DNA of 64,000 nt from Peribacillus folii (lineage in GTDB: Bacteria > Bacillota > Bacilli > Bacillales > DSM-1321). Every line of letters begins with the position of its first letter. Within the stretch, counting starts at the first letter, position 1. The stretch spans positions 327,015 to 391,014 of the forward strand of contig NZ_JASJOM010000005.1 in the NCBI RefSeq assembly GCF_030271255.1, read 5' to 3'. Made by a program: the position numbers and the translations under genes. The notes under the pieces are model-generated. The model made no database searches, was not told where the DNA came from, and worked only from the letters and a program-made list of their open reading frames with translations. This document shows positions 44,918 through 52,867 of the stretch, one piece after another.

Positions 44918-44936
44918 ATTATACACCGTGTATAAT
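44918..44936. promoter_or_regulatory. palindromic operator in the divergent yodT/pucR promoter region
   Basis: ATTATACAC-C-GTGTATAAT, perfect 9-bp arms. Each arm contains TATAAT, so the site coincides with -10-like sequences on both strands. The minus strand lacks a good -35, as expected for an activated operon promoter. A TTGACA at 44888-44893 is too distant to pair with the plus-strand -10. Confidence 0.7.
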
Positions 44937-44978
44937 CGAAGATAGAATAATTGATGATGACTAACTGGGGGGCTGTCA

Positions 44979-46529
44979 ATGGCGATTCGGATGTATGAAG
45001 CGCTGCAACTACCGATCATGAAACAAACACAATTACTGGCTGGAAAAAAGGGCCTGCAAAATTGGATCAAATGGGTAACCATCGTGGAGGTAATCGAAGA
45101 TATCCATCGTCTGCAAGATGGGGAGTTCTTGATTACAACAGGATTCGGACTAGGAGAAAATACGGAAAAACGCAAGGAATTCGAAAAGCTTTTATCCAGC
45201 AGGAAACTATCTGGTATAGCTATTTATACAGGTTTTTATCTGAAGGAAATCCCGGAATCATTCCTTGCCATCGCCGACGAATTTGCCCTGCCTTTCATTG
45301 AAATTCCTCAAGACATCAATTTTTCCATGATTACAAAAGAACTGCTCGTACAAGTTGTAAACAAGCAAAGCCAAACATTGGAGTATTCGCTGCGAATCCA
45401 TCAGGATTTTACACGGCTGGTACTGGAACAACACGGATTCGATCCGATCACCAAAACCCTCCATGACATATTGGATGCAAGTATCATCCTGATGGCACAG
45501 GATGACATCATAAGTTCCTGCATAAAACATGACTTTATTGATATCAACGATGTAAAACATCTATATGAAAAACAACTGGATAACTTCGAGATGATCAGTC
45601 AGCCCATTATCGCTAATCAACATACCTACGGACATGTACTCATCATAAAGGAAAAACGGTTATCGGAAGAATTGGATTCAATCGCAATCGAGCATGCGAC
45701 TACTGTATATGCGATTGAATTTTTGCGAAGAAGGGCAATAGAGGAGACTCATTTGCGGCTCACCAGTGACTTCCTGGATGAAGCGGTACATCCGATCATT
45801 CCCGATCATAAAGATTTGATCGAGAGGGGACGTAAACTAGGCGTGGACCTTTCAAACCCACAAAGCATCCTGTTCATTTATTTTCCATCCGTGAAAGAGG
45901 AAAACATGAAGGAAAACTACAGTCAGTTAACCGAAATGATCCAGTACACGATGGGCAAGTCGAAAATCCCCTACCTGATGAGGACAAAATCCGATAGTGT
46001 GATGGTTTTGGCGGAAGCACAGACTGGATTCAATAGCAGGGAGCTAGCGGAGAATCTCTTACATCAGTGGAATGCAGCCTTGTTACACGAACCGATCGCT
46101 ATAGGCATCGGTAAAACGGCTGCAAGCATTCATGAATTACATAAACGTGCTGCTGAATCCGAGCAAGCAGCCCGCTTTTCCCAAGTTCTATTCAAACCAA
46201 AATCCATCGTCCGTTATGATGAGCTTGGCTTATATCCATTACTGATTGAAATGAAACAATCAGGGATGGATTTAGAGGCGTACTACCAAAAACACCTTGA
46301 AACTCTAATAGATTCAAAAGGTACAGACCTCATCACAACGCTTGAAGCCTATCTTTTTTTCAACCAAAGTATTAAAAAAACAGCAAGTGAGCTATATATT
46401 CATCGCCACACATTGAAGTATAGATTAGATCAAATCCAGAGAAAAACCGGACTGGACCTGGATGATTATGATAATGGCATCAAGCTATACTTAGCTATCC
46501 TGGCCTATAAACTAGTAAAACACATGTAA
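44979..46529 (+). CDS. PucR-family transcriptional regulator
   Basis: A 516-residue regulator of classical PucR layout: N-terminal PucR sensory domain (residues 8-125, LLAGKKGLQNWIKWVTIVEV and GEFLITTGFGLG), a central GGDEF-like domain, and a C-terminal HTH (KKTASELYIHRHTLKYRLDQ). PucR proteins activate catabolic operons in response to a pathway metabolite. Divergent from the yodT-led operon with a perfect palindrome in the gap, so it very probably controls that operon. ATG 44979 with GGGGGCTG. Confidence 0.9.
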   Translation: MAIRMYEALQLPIMKQTQLLAGKKGLQNWIKWVTIVEVIEDIHRLQDGEFLITTGFGLGENTEKRKEFEKLLSSRKLSGIAIYTGFYLKEIPESFLAIADEFALPFIEIPQDINFSMITKELLVQVVNKQSQTLEYSLRIHQDFTRLVLEQHGFDPITKTLHDILDASIILMAQDDIISSCIKHDFIDINDVKHLYEKQLDNFEMISQPIIANQHTYGHVLIIKEKRLSEELDSIAIEHATTVYAIEFLRRRAIEETHLRLTSDFLDEAVHPIIPDHKDLIERGRKLGVDLSNPQSILFIYFPSVKEENMKENYSQLTEMIQYTMGKSKIPYLMRTKSDSVMVLAEAQTGFNSRELAENLLHQWNAALLHEPIAIGIGKTAASIHELHKRAAESEQAARFSQVLFKPKSIVRYDELGLYPLLIEMKQSGMDLEAYYQKHLETLIDSKGTDLITTLEAYLFFNQSIKKTASELYIHRHTLKYRLDQIQRKTGLDLDDYDNGIKLYLAILAYKLVKHM

Positions 46530-46568
46530 TAATGATTAGTCCGGTTACCAAAGTGTATGTTGAAGCGA

Positions 46569-46619
46569 TCCTGGCCCGTCAGTTCCAAAAAAATAAGCTG
46601 CCTTAAAGGCAGCTCCGAT
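46569..46619 (-). repeat. dispersed 3'-end element, copy 21
   Basis: CCTGGCCCGTCAGTTCC and perfect hairpin AGCTGCCTTAAAGGCAGCT; it ends directly at the stop of the VOC gene (46620). The right-most copy in the window. Confidence 0.75.
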
Positions 46620-46967
46620 TCATTTCTCCCAAAGCTCGATCAAGCGGCCTTCAGGATCTTTAATCCAAACGAATTTCCCATACTCACTGACCTCTTCTTT
46701 CTTGGCGAGCGGGACACCAACCTGTTCAAGATGCTTCATGGTCTCGTCCAGATTATGTACTTGGAAATTCAGCATCACTTGTTGTTCCGCTGGAAAATAA
46801 TTGTCCTCATCGCTAAAGAGAGAAAAGATGGTCTCATTTCCTGATTGGGGCTTGATCACTGTCCCGTTCCAATCATCGATATCAAGCTTCAACGCTTCGC
46901 TGTACCATCTTTTCACTTCGTCCAGATTTTTCGTTCTCCAGAATATTCCGCCAAACCCTTTTATCAT
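46620..46967 (-). CDS. VOC/glyoxalase-family protein
   Basis: A 115-residue vicinal-oxygen-chelate protein: GFGGIFWRTKNLDEVKRWYS at the start and FVWIKDPEGRLIELWEK at the end, where the Glu is a metal ligand position. It may be a glyoxalase-like enzyme or binding protein. ATG 46967 with AGGAG nine bases upstream. Confidence 0.82.
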   Translation of the reverse strand: MIKGFGGIFWRTKNLDEVKRWYSEALKLDIDDWNGTVIKPQSGNETIFSLFSDEDNYFPAEQQVMLNFQVHNLDETMKHLEQVGVPLAKKEEVSEYGKFVWIKDPEGRLIELWEK

Positions 46968-47083
46968 TGTACCTAGCTCCTGTCTCATTTGAATTTTTCA
47001 ACTAACTTAGATATTCGCGATTCACCCTATAGTTCCTTCTTCCACGATCGGCGCAAAGGAAGCTGTTTGGACCTTACGTATAT

Positions 47084-47114
47084 AAAAGAACTGCTCCCAA
47101 AAAAGCAGGAGCAG
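47084..47114 (-). terminator. terminator of small basic protein gene
   Basis: CTGCTCC (47091-47097) pairs with GGAGCAG (47108-47114); on the minus strand TTCTTTT follows. Confidence 0.6.
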
Positions 47115-47125
47115 AAAAGCAGATG

Positions 47126-47299
47126 TTACTTTACAACTTTAAGCGGAACAAGCACTTTATTAAAAAAAGTCCTTTCGAGCCGGGCTAACCAACCGTTCCC
47201 GTTTTCTCCATTAGCTATTTGACGAGCGTGTTTTTTATGGAATTCCGATACGCGTTGATTATGCTCTTTATGCCGTTGGTGCAAAGACCTATGTTTCAT
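47126..47299 (-). CDS. small basic protein
   Basis: Found by direct translation: 57 residues starting MKHRSLHQRHKEHNQRVSEF, very rich in His, Lys and Arg. ATG 47299 is eight bases after AGGAGG (an earlier in-frame ATG at 47305 is too close). A terminator follows. Function unknown; its charge suggests nucleic-acid or spore association, a guess only. Confidence 0.6.
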   Translation of the reverse strand: MKHRSLHQRHKEHNQRVSEFHKKHARQIANGENGNGWLARLERTFFNKVLVPLKVVK

Positions 47300-47428
47300 T
47301 CTCATTACCTCCTATCCCTTTCATTATATTTCTAGAAAATTTGTTTAGAAAGTACTTATTTACCTTATATAAGAGAGGAAATCTACAGATGCACAATCAG
47401 TTAAAGAAGAAACGTGCTGCACCCCCGC

Positions 47429-47926
47429 TTAAACCGACGCTGCTGAGGAGGCAGCTGCTTGATCGGCCTTCACACAATCTATGGCCACGACGAGTGCGAT
47501 GATGATGGTTTCCATCGCTTCATCCATGATTTGCACCTTGTAGCTATCGCCCCAAGTGAACCACTCCTTGCCCACTTCGCCAACGATTTCACCATGCTGC
47601 AAAACTTGAAAATTCATATCCCACCAATTCCCATGTACTTCAATGCCAGCCGCATCCATTGTATACCGCGCTTTAAAGAGGGACCATTCCTTCTTTATTG
47701 TCAATACCTCTCGACCATTCACCTCGACAAAGAACTTTGGCAAGAAGCTGAACACCTTTTTCGTAATCAATGCGACTTCATCTCTTGCTGTATTCCTAAT
47801 GGAGAAAGTCTTTGGGACTTGCATGAAACTTCCCTCCACGTAATAGACATCCTCCTCCTGCTGATCCTTCACTGTAAATTGCCCGCCAAGACTGAATACC
47901 TTCTGTTTTATATAAAGCTGCTTCAT
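47429..47926 (-). CDS. LURP-one-related protein
   Basis: A 165-residue protein of the LOR/YxjI (tubby-like) family: KQLYIKQKVFSLGGQFTVKD start, GSFMQVPKTFSIRN, and a hydrophobic C-terminal helix (IIIALVVAIDCVKA). Such proteins may bind membranes or lipids; role unknown. ATG 47926 with GGAGG seven bases upstream. Confidence 0.82.
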   Translation of the reverse strand: MKQLYIKQKVFSLGGQFTVKDQQEEDVYYVEGSFMQVPKTFSIRNTARDEVALITKKVFSFLPKFFVEVNGREVLTIKKEWSLFKARYTMDAAGIEVHGNWWDMNFQVLQHGEIVGEVGKEWFTWGDSYKVQIMDEAMETIIIALVVAIDCVKADQAAASSAASV

Positions 47927-48048
47927 ATTTATGCCTCCCACTCCTTAGGTCGTTTACATTACTTACGTTTGGAATGGAGATAAGTTCCAACCTCTTTTCG
48001 GCTCATCCCTTCTTACCCTGATGAACTCCGATCGTTTGGAGTTGAGGA

Positions 48049-48606
48049 TTAACGGTAGTCATTATGAATAGGTGTAAATAATTCTTCATGAGCCTTTCTT
48101 ACGATGGAAAAATGGTCGACGTTATAGTGACCGTGAAGGATTTCATTATGATGCAGGATGATTTGCTTGGCCGATAGGCTTTTGGAATCTGAAGTGGAAT
48201 GTCCATCACCTACTAATGTTACGTCAAAAGAATGGATGGTTGCGGTTCTGACCGCTGAATCGATACAATGTTCCGTCTTACATCCCATCATGACGATATG
48301 CTCTATATTGCTTTCACTTAGATGTTCGAGTAAGGGCGTGCCATAAAAAGAATTCGTCGCCGCTTTATCGAATATGATCGCTGTTGATGGTACCTGAATA
48401 TCCCTATGAATCTGAAATCCAGGTCCTTCTCCTTTGGAAACATCCAAATCTCTTATAAAAACAACGGAAATCCCCTCATTTATCGCCTTTTCAATTACGG
48501 CATTCATGTTGGTAACAAGCCTTTCTTTCTCATGGACACCTTGTTCTTCTCCATTGCCTTCTATCAATTCCTGTTGAGCATCAATGATCAATAATGCTTG
48601 TTTCAA
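48049..48606 (-). CDS. isochorismatase-family cysteine hydrolase
   Basis: A 185-residue hydrolase. The catalytic triad is visible: Asp in LLIIDAQQE, Lys in IIFDKAATNSF, Cys in MMGCKTEHCIDSAVRTA (the second Cys, before IDSAVRTA, is the nucleophile position). Substrate might be a nicotinamide-like or other amide. TTG 48606 with GGGGGAA upstream is the best start. Confidence 0.85.
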   Translation of the reverse strand: MKQALLIIDAQQELIEGNGEEQGVHEKERLVTNMNAVIEKAINEGISVVFIRDLDVSKGEGPGFQIHRDIQVPSTAIIFDKAATNSFYGTPLLEHLSESNIEHIVMMGCKTEHCIDSAVRTATIHSFDVTLVGDGHSTSDSKSLSAKQIILHHNEILHGHYNVDHFSIVRKAHEELFTPIHNDYR

Positions 48607-48712
48607 TACTATTCCCCCTAAAGTAAACAGTATTTGGTTTTTTCTATATTTTCGCCAAAACACTCACTGATACCTTCTTGAACGAATCTAAGCTTTCAGG
48701 CCGAGGTTTGGC

Positions 48713-48743
48713 AAAGAAAAAACACCCGCTAGCATGGGGTGTT
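48713..48743 (-). terminator. terminator overlapping the 3' end of the next gene
   Basis: AACACCC/GGGGTGTTT stem, TTTTTTC on the minus strand; it overlaps the last codons of the gene ending at 48729. Confidence 0.75.
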
Positions 48744-48965
48744 TACGATGAATTTTTGAATGGTTTCGACCGCAACATCCATCTCATTGATCAGTTCAAC
48801 TCTGCCGCTGCTTGAATAGGCCAATTCAAAAGTATGTTGTGTATTGGCGGTTAAGCATCTTACTTTTAGAAATTGTGTTTGATTAATGGAGAAAGTATGA
48901 GTAATTCTAACCTTATGGTAATAGCAGAGCTCGGAGAGTAATTTTTTTATATGTTCAATCGTCAT
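48729..48965 (-). CDS. hypothetical protein
   Basis: About 78 residues starting MTIEHIKKLLSELCYYHKVR. Soluble, mixed alpha/beta pattern, no motif recognised. ATG 48965 is preceded by a weak GGGTAAG; the frame is open to 49103 but earlier starts look worse. Confidence 0.5.
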   Translation of the reverse strand: MTIEHIKKLLSELCYYHKVRITHTFSINQTQFLKVRCLTANTQHTFELAYSSSGRVELINEMDVAVETIQKFIVNTPC

Positions 48966-49123
48966 GATCTTACCCATTCCATCAGTTTGGATTGACTGGA
49001 CTCTGACTAGCCAGACCCAACTATTCATAAATGCCTTACTGAATGAAACGTTATCAGCCAAAGGGTTGAAAGTACAGAAATAGTGTGCTGCAAAAACAGA
49101 CAAAATCTACTAAGGTGGGAAGT

Positions 49124-49273
49124 TTAAATGGGAGAAAATATGGGTGGGATGATTACGATTTCAGATTGATGGACCAATTCCATCTTGTATTTGTTCGCTG
49201 CATCTTGAATTTCTACATATCCTGATTGGTATTCGTAAATGATGATGTACTTTTTTTCTTTATACCAAGCCAT
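49124..49273 (-). CDS. small hypothetical protein
   Basis: Found by direct translation: 49 residues starting MAWYKEKKYIIIYEYQSGYV. GAGGTGAGGTA lies 8-14 bp upstream; an in-frame GTG three codons earlier is an alternative start. Soluble, beta-rich, unknown function. Confidence 0.5.
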   Translation of the reverse strand: MAWYKEKKYIIIYEYQSGYVEIQDAANKYKMELVHQSEIVIIPPIFSPI

Positions 49274-49524
49274 TTGTACCACTACCTCACCTCCCCTTCT
49301 CATTTATTTCTTTTTACCGTCAAATTATGAAGAATAAACGCCCTTTAGCACATTGTATGAACTGTAGGCCGGATTTATGTCGAAAACTAAGGGACAAAAT
49401 AAACGGCTAAAATAGGTAGGATTACATATATAATGATAGATATGACAGGTAAAAGAATAGATAATGATGTGGAACGAACAACAACAGTTTATTAGCTTTC
49501 AACAAAGATGAGGAGTGATGCTGC

Positions 49525-50220
49525 ATGAATGATTTCAGGAAAATGGAAATTGCACAAAGCCAGTTGTTCGAGGAAGGCGCGCTCAACATTTTGAATGGTC
49601 AGGCTATGTATGAGGATTTTAGGGAAAATAAACGAATGGGAAATTCCGATTACGCTCCATTTAATGAAGCGATGTGCATAAACGCGACAGCGACACAGGT
49701 TTTTGATTCAGCGTTTGTAAAAACACGGGCGGCGGGGCATCATGAGCCGGTGGAACATTATATAAAAAAGGTGATCGAGCCATTACACGGCCTTTTCCAT
49801 AAAAAGTACGCCTCTATCGTTTTGTGGTTTGGTGAAGACATGTTTTGTCAGATGAACCTCCTTACGCTCCTTTCTTATCTTGAACAGTCCGGATATGACG
49901 GCAAGGTTTTCTTAAACAGCTTCAAGGAAGATGAATGGAAGGTAAATCAAACTGAACTCACTTTAGGAACCTACCAATCTGTCTATCAAGAGGTATTGGT
50001 GAACCATGAAAAACCAGCAACCTATACAGGGCCGATCATGGACCAGGCTATCAGCCTATATTTGGATATGCTAAAAGAGGATAATGCAGTAGTGACCTAT
50101 ATTTCTAAAAACCCACATTTATCAACAGCACAATTAGTTAAGCGCTTATTCGATCAATTCCCGGAAATGGGATATGGAGATTCACAATATATCGAGCTTA
50201 TCAATGTAGTGAGAGCATAA
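49525..50220 (+). CDS. DUF1835-like domain protein
   Basis: A 231-residue protein. The segment IVLWFGEDMFCQMNLLTLLS then YLEQSG, followed by an FK-E motif, resembles the DUF1835 pattern of metal-free phosphatase-like or regulatory domains. Start ATG 49525 with AGGAGTGATGCTGC. Sometimes annotated as AraC-type, but no HTH is evident. Function unknown. Confidence 0.6.
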   Translation: MNDFRKMEIAQSQLFEEGALNILNGQAMYEDFRENKRMGNSDYAPFNEAMCINATATQVFDSAFVKTRAAGHHEPVEHYIKKVIEPLHGLFHKKYASIVLWFGEDMFCQMNLLTLLSYLEQSGYDGKVFLNSFKEDEWKVNQTELTLGTYQSVYQEVLVNHEKPATYTGPIMDQAISLYLDMLKEDNAVVTYISKNPHLSTAQLVKRLFDQFPEMGYGDSQYIELINVVRA

Positions 50221-50242
50221 CGGATTCATTGTTATATCGGCG

Positions 50243-50518
50243 CTATGTTAAAAATACGAGGAACCATAAAAACGCAAACCCAAGAGCCAGGAACACCTGC
50301 TTCTTATTTTCCTTGTTACAATAACTTTCGATGGCATCTATGATTGATCCAATTCCTAATAGCAACAAAATAAAATGTATCTTAACATCTGTAATGAATG
50401 ATAAAATCAAAACCAAGCCCATCGCTGTCACCATTATGTACCTGATCTGGACAAATGGTTTCGTACTTTTCCTATCTTCAAAGAACAAGCTGAAGACATC
50501 TTTCAATCTGTTCGACAT
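50243..50518 (-). CDS. small membrane protein
   Basis: A 91-residue protein with three helices and a short basic N-terminus (MSNRLKDVFSLFFEDRKSTK); resembles the DUF3953 type but uncertain. It follows another small membrane gene by 18 bp, so the two are an operon. GGAGG precedes the start. Confidence 0.65.
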   Translation of the reverse strand: MSNRLKDVFSLFFEDRKSTKPFVQIRYIMVTAMGLVLILSFITDVKIHFILLLLGIGSIIDAIESYCNKENKKQVFLALGFAFLWFLVFLT

Positions 50519-50536
50519 ATAAACCTCCTTAATAAG

Positions 50537-50806
50537 TTAAAAATACAAGAAATAGGTAAATAAAAAAAGTAAAACTAACGTGACACTCACTCTGATCACA
50601 GTCAATCTTTTACAGATTCCCGCTTTTTTCTCTAAGTAGCTGATATAGCTAATCGTTAAAATGAAGCCAAGAAATATGTTGATATATCCGGTGGAATCAC
50701 CTTTTGCAAGATATTTCAATGCAGCTAAAGCAATAATCATGGGCCCGATGGTCCCCAAAATCATATTCATATATAGAGCTTGTTTATTTTCTTTCAATTT
50801 CCTCAC
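50537..50806 (-). CDS. small membrane protein
   Basis: An 89-residue protein with three membrane helices and a basic start (MRKLKENKQALYMNMILGTI). First gene of the two-gene unit with 50243-50518. Unknown function. Confidence 0.65.
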   Translation of the reverse strand: MRKLKENKQALYMNMILGTIGPMIIALAALKYLAKGDSTGYINIFLGFILTISYISYLEKKAGICKRLTVIRVSVTLVLLFLFTYFLYF

Positions 50807-50883
50807 TCCTCATGTCATTTCAGGGCTTTATATGTAAAGGACCAAGTCCGGCGTTAGACCGAACTTAATCCTGAGGCTGTTGG

Positions 50884-52686
50884 TTATTTCTTTGGCAGGT
50901 CGAGGTTTGTGAATTGATCGACTGGTACGATATCCTCGTCCATGTCGAGCACCTTCAGGACAACCCGGTCTCCTGCTTTCGTCAAGACGATATCGGAGAG
51001 AGCGTTGATGCCGGGGTCGACCGAGAACCTTTTCCCATTTCCCTCCACTAGCAGATAGTAGACGTAGCCGTTTGCGAGATTAGCATCGTTGATCCTCGAT
51101 ACCTTCCCCTTGATTTCCTTCATCTCGAATCCTTTTTGCGGGGTGACCCCGCTGACTTTCCCTAGAGAGACGATCAGCTTTTTGTAGTTGCGGAAAGCTT
51201 CGTCCTTCGTTTTCCCGAAGACCACCTGGGGATTGTCGCTATTGGCATATACGATGGCCACGCCTTGGAATTTGCTGCCCTTCGTTACTGGAATGACATA
51301 GGTAGGTGCACCGTATATCGTATAGAAAATGCCATTGGTAGCTTTCCAGCCTGGATATTTGGACAAAAACTCACTCGCATTGGCGTTGGATTTCGCTTCC
51401 TTTCCAGTCAGGACCGAGGTGACTCCCTTGTAGTACGTCATCTCGCCGGTCTTGGCGTTGAAAACCCCATAGCCTACAAGCGTTTTTGAATTCCCTTTTG
51501 ATTTCGCCCTGGTGAAGTCAACGACATAAATCAATTCGCCCTTGTCGTTGAATGTAACCTGCATGTTGTCCTCATTGGGGATCAAGACATCCTTTTTTGC
51601 CCCAATTAACGATTGGTTCTTCCAGCCGTGAACATATTTCCCCCAGTACGTCCAATATTCCAGCGCCGTTTCCAAGGTGTATGTCCGATCCACCCATTTC
51701 GGTTCTTTTCCTAACGGATAGTATTTCGTGCCGCCCGTTTCGGGATCGACCAAGACCACCCCGTCGACGACGGAGCCGCTGCGGTATTTCAAATAATGCC
51801 CCACAGAGGCAACAAAGAAAGGCTTGCCAGCTTCATTCGGCTCCAAATAAGAATCATAGATGATTTTATCCGGATAGGCCTTCCGGATCGTCCTTTCCAA
51901 ATCATGATCCATGTATTGTGAAGGCGCATAGAGCATTTTCCCTTTTACGGTGCCCGCGCCTTTATCCGTCGAAACCGCGGAAATCAAGTTGTAGCCTGGT
52001 GTATACTCCGCTTTTCCCGCTTTAAAAAAACCGTCCATTTCAATCGGCGAAGTATACGTCAAGTCACCATTTATATTGGTCAGACGGTATTCTCCTTCCG
52101 TGAAATAGGAGGCATTTTCTATTTTATTAATCGCTGCATCCCCTTTTGCATCTGCCATCTTCTCTGTAACGAGCGGCATCGTTTTTATATCTTGCACTTC
52201 TTCGAGTTCATCCTTCTTTTCAACCTTCGCTAAACCGTGGAGGTCTCCCGCCACAGTGAGCGGATAAAACAGCATGATCACCCAAGCTATGATCAGGATG
52301 CCCCCGATCACGCTGTTGAAATGAACGTTCCAAGGAGTCTTGGCTCGTTTATTTCCATCATTTTTCCTTCGGTTACTGCGAGGTAGGGACGACTCCCTGA
52401 CACCAAGCACGTACATTCCCGAATCAATGATGAGGATGAGGCCAAGTATGAAGGCAAAGGCCGAAAAGAATGCGGCTGCCGTAAGGTCTAATAAACTAAT
52501 ATCGAATATAAAAAATAATAGGAAAGCAGCAAGCAGCCATCTCATCGCCTGCACGATGAAAAAAGGTAGATCTTTTTTTGCGATTGCCTGCATCCACCTT
52601 TGCGGGATCAACGAAAGCCCCAATAGAGCAAAGGGCATTTTCATGAGCATCCCTTTTAGTATGAAGACGATAAGTGATAGTATCAT
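50884..52686 (-). CDS. large membrane protein of unknown function
   Basis: A 600-residue protein. Four membrane helices lie in the first 150 residues, with a basic loop SLPRSNRRKNDGNKRAK before the fourth; the remaining 450 residues are extracytoplasmic and beta-rich, with repeated stretches such as DPETGGTKYYPLGKEPKWVD and GYGVFNAKTGEMTYYKGVTS that recall tandem PepSY-like modules. No catalytic motif seen. ATG 52686 follows AAGGAGAG at long spacing. Function unknown. Confidence 0.7.
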   Translation of the reverse strand: MILSLIVFILKGMLMKMPFALLGLSLIPQRWMQAIAKKDLPFFIVQAMRWLLAAFLLFFIFDISLLDLTAAAFFSAFAFILGLILIIDSGMYVLGVRESSLPRSNRRKNDGNKRAKTPWNVHFNSVIGGILIIAWVIMLFYPLTVAGDLHGLAKVEKKDELEEVQDIKTMPLVTEKMADAKGDAAINKIENASYFTEGEYRLTNINGDLTYTSPIEMDGFFKAGKAEYTPGYNLISAVSTDKGAGTVKGKMLYAPSQYMDHDLERTIRKAYPDKIIYDSYLEPNEAGKPFFVASVGHYLKYRSGSVVDGVVLVDPETGGTKYYPLGKEPKWVDRTYTLETALEYWTYWGKYVHGWKNQSLIGAKKDVLIPNEDNMQVTFNDKGELIYVVDFTRAKSKGNSKTLVGYGVFNAKTGEMTYYKGVTSVLTGKEAKSNANASEFLSKYPGWKATNGIFYTIYGAPTYVIPVTKGSKFQGVAIVYANSDNPQVVFGKTKDEAFRNYKKLIVSLGKVSGVTPQKGFEMKEIKGKVSRINDANLANGYVYYLLVEGNGKRFSVDPGINALSDIVLTKAGDRVVLKVLDMDEDIVPVDQFTNLDLPKK

Positions 52687-52867
52687 GGTTTTTAAAAATC
52701 TCTCCTTGTCATGTATGTTCCTTTTTACCTATATTATCACTTTTCCCCCTCTTTTTTACTAGTTTTATAATATTTTGGAATCTTGCGTTTTTATTTTCCC
52801 TAATGGCTGCTACTTTTTGTTATGGAAGGTTTATATAAAAGGTGGATAAAAAAGGGGAGGAAGCCGG

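Noticed and set aside
37926..46529. Looked for kamA (lysine 2,3-aminomutase)
   Set aside because: No protein in the window has a radical-SAM CxxxCxxC motif, so none is annotated.
1441..46619. Chromosomal integron cassette array
   Set aside because: Gene-end elements and uniform orientation recall attC cassettes, but there is no integrase or attI, core genes such as qox are included, and the boxes do not fit RYYYAAC/GTTRRRY well.
47390..47503. 37-residue plus-strand ORF overlapping the LURP-one gene 3' end
   Set aside because: Antisense overlap, weak RBS and no conserved-looking pattern.
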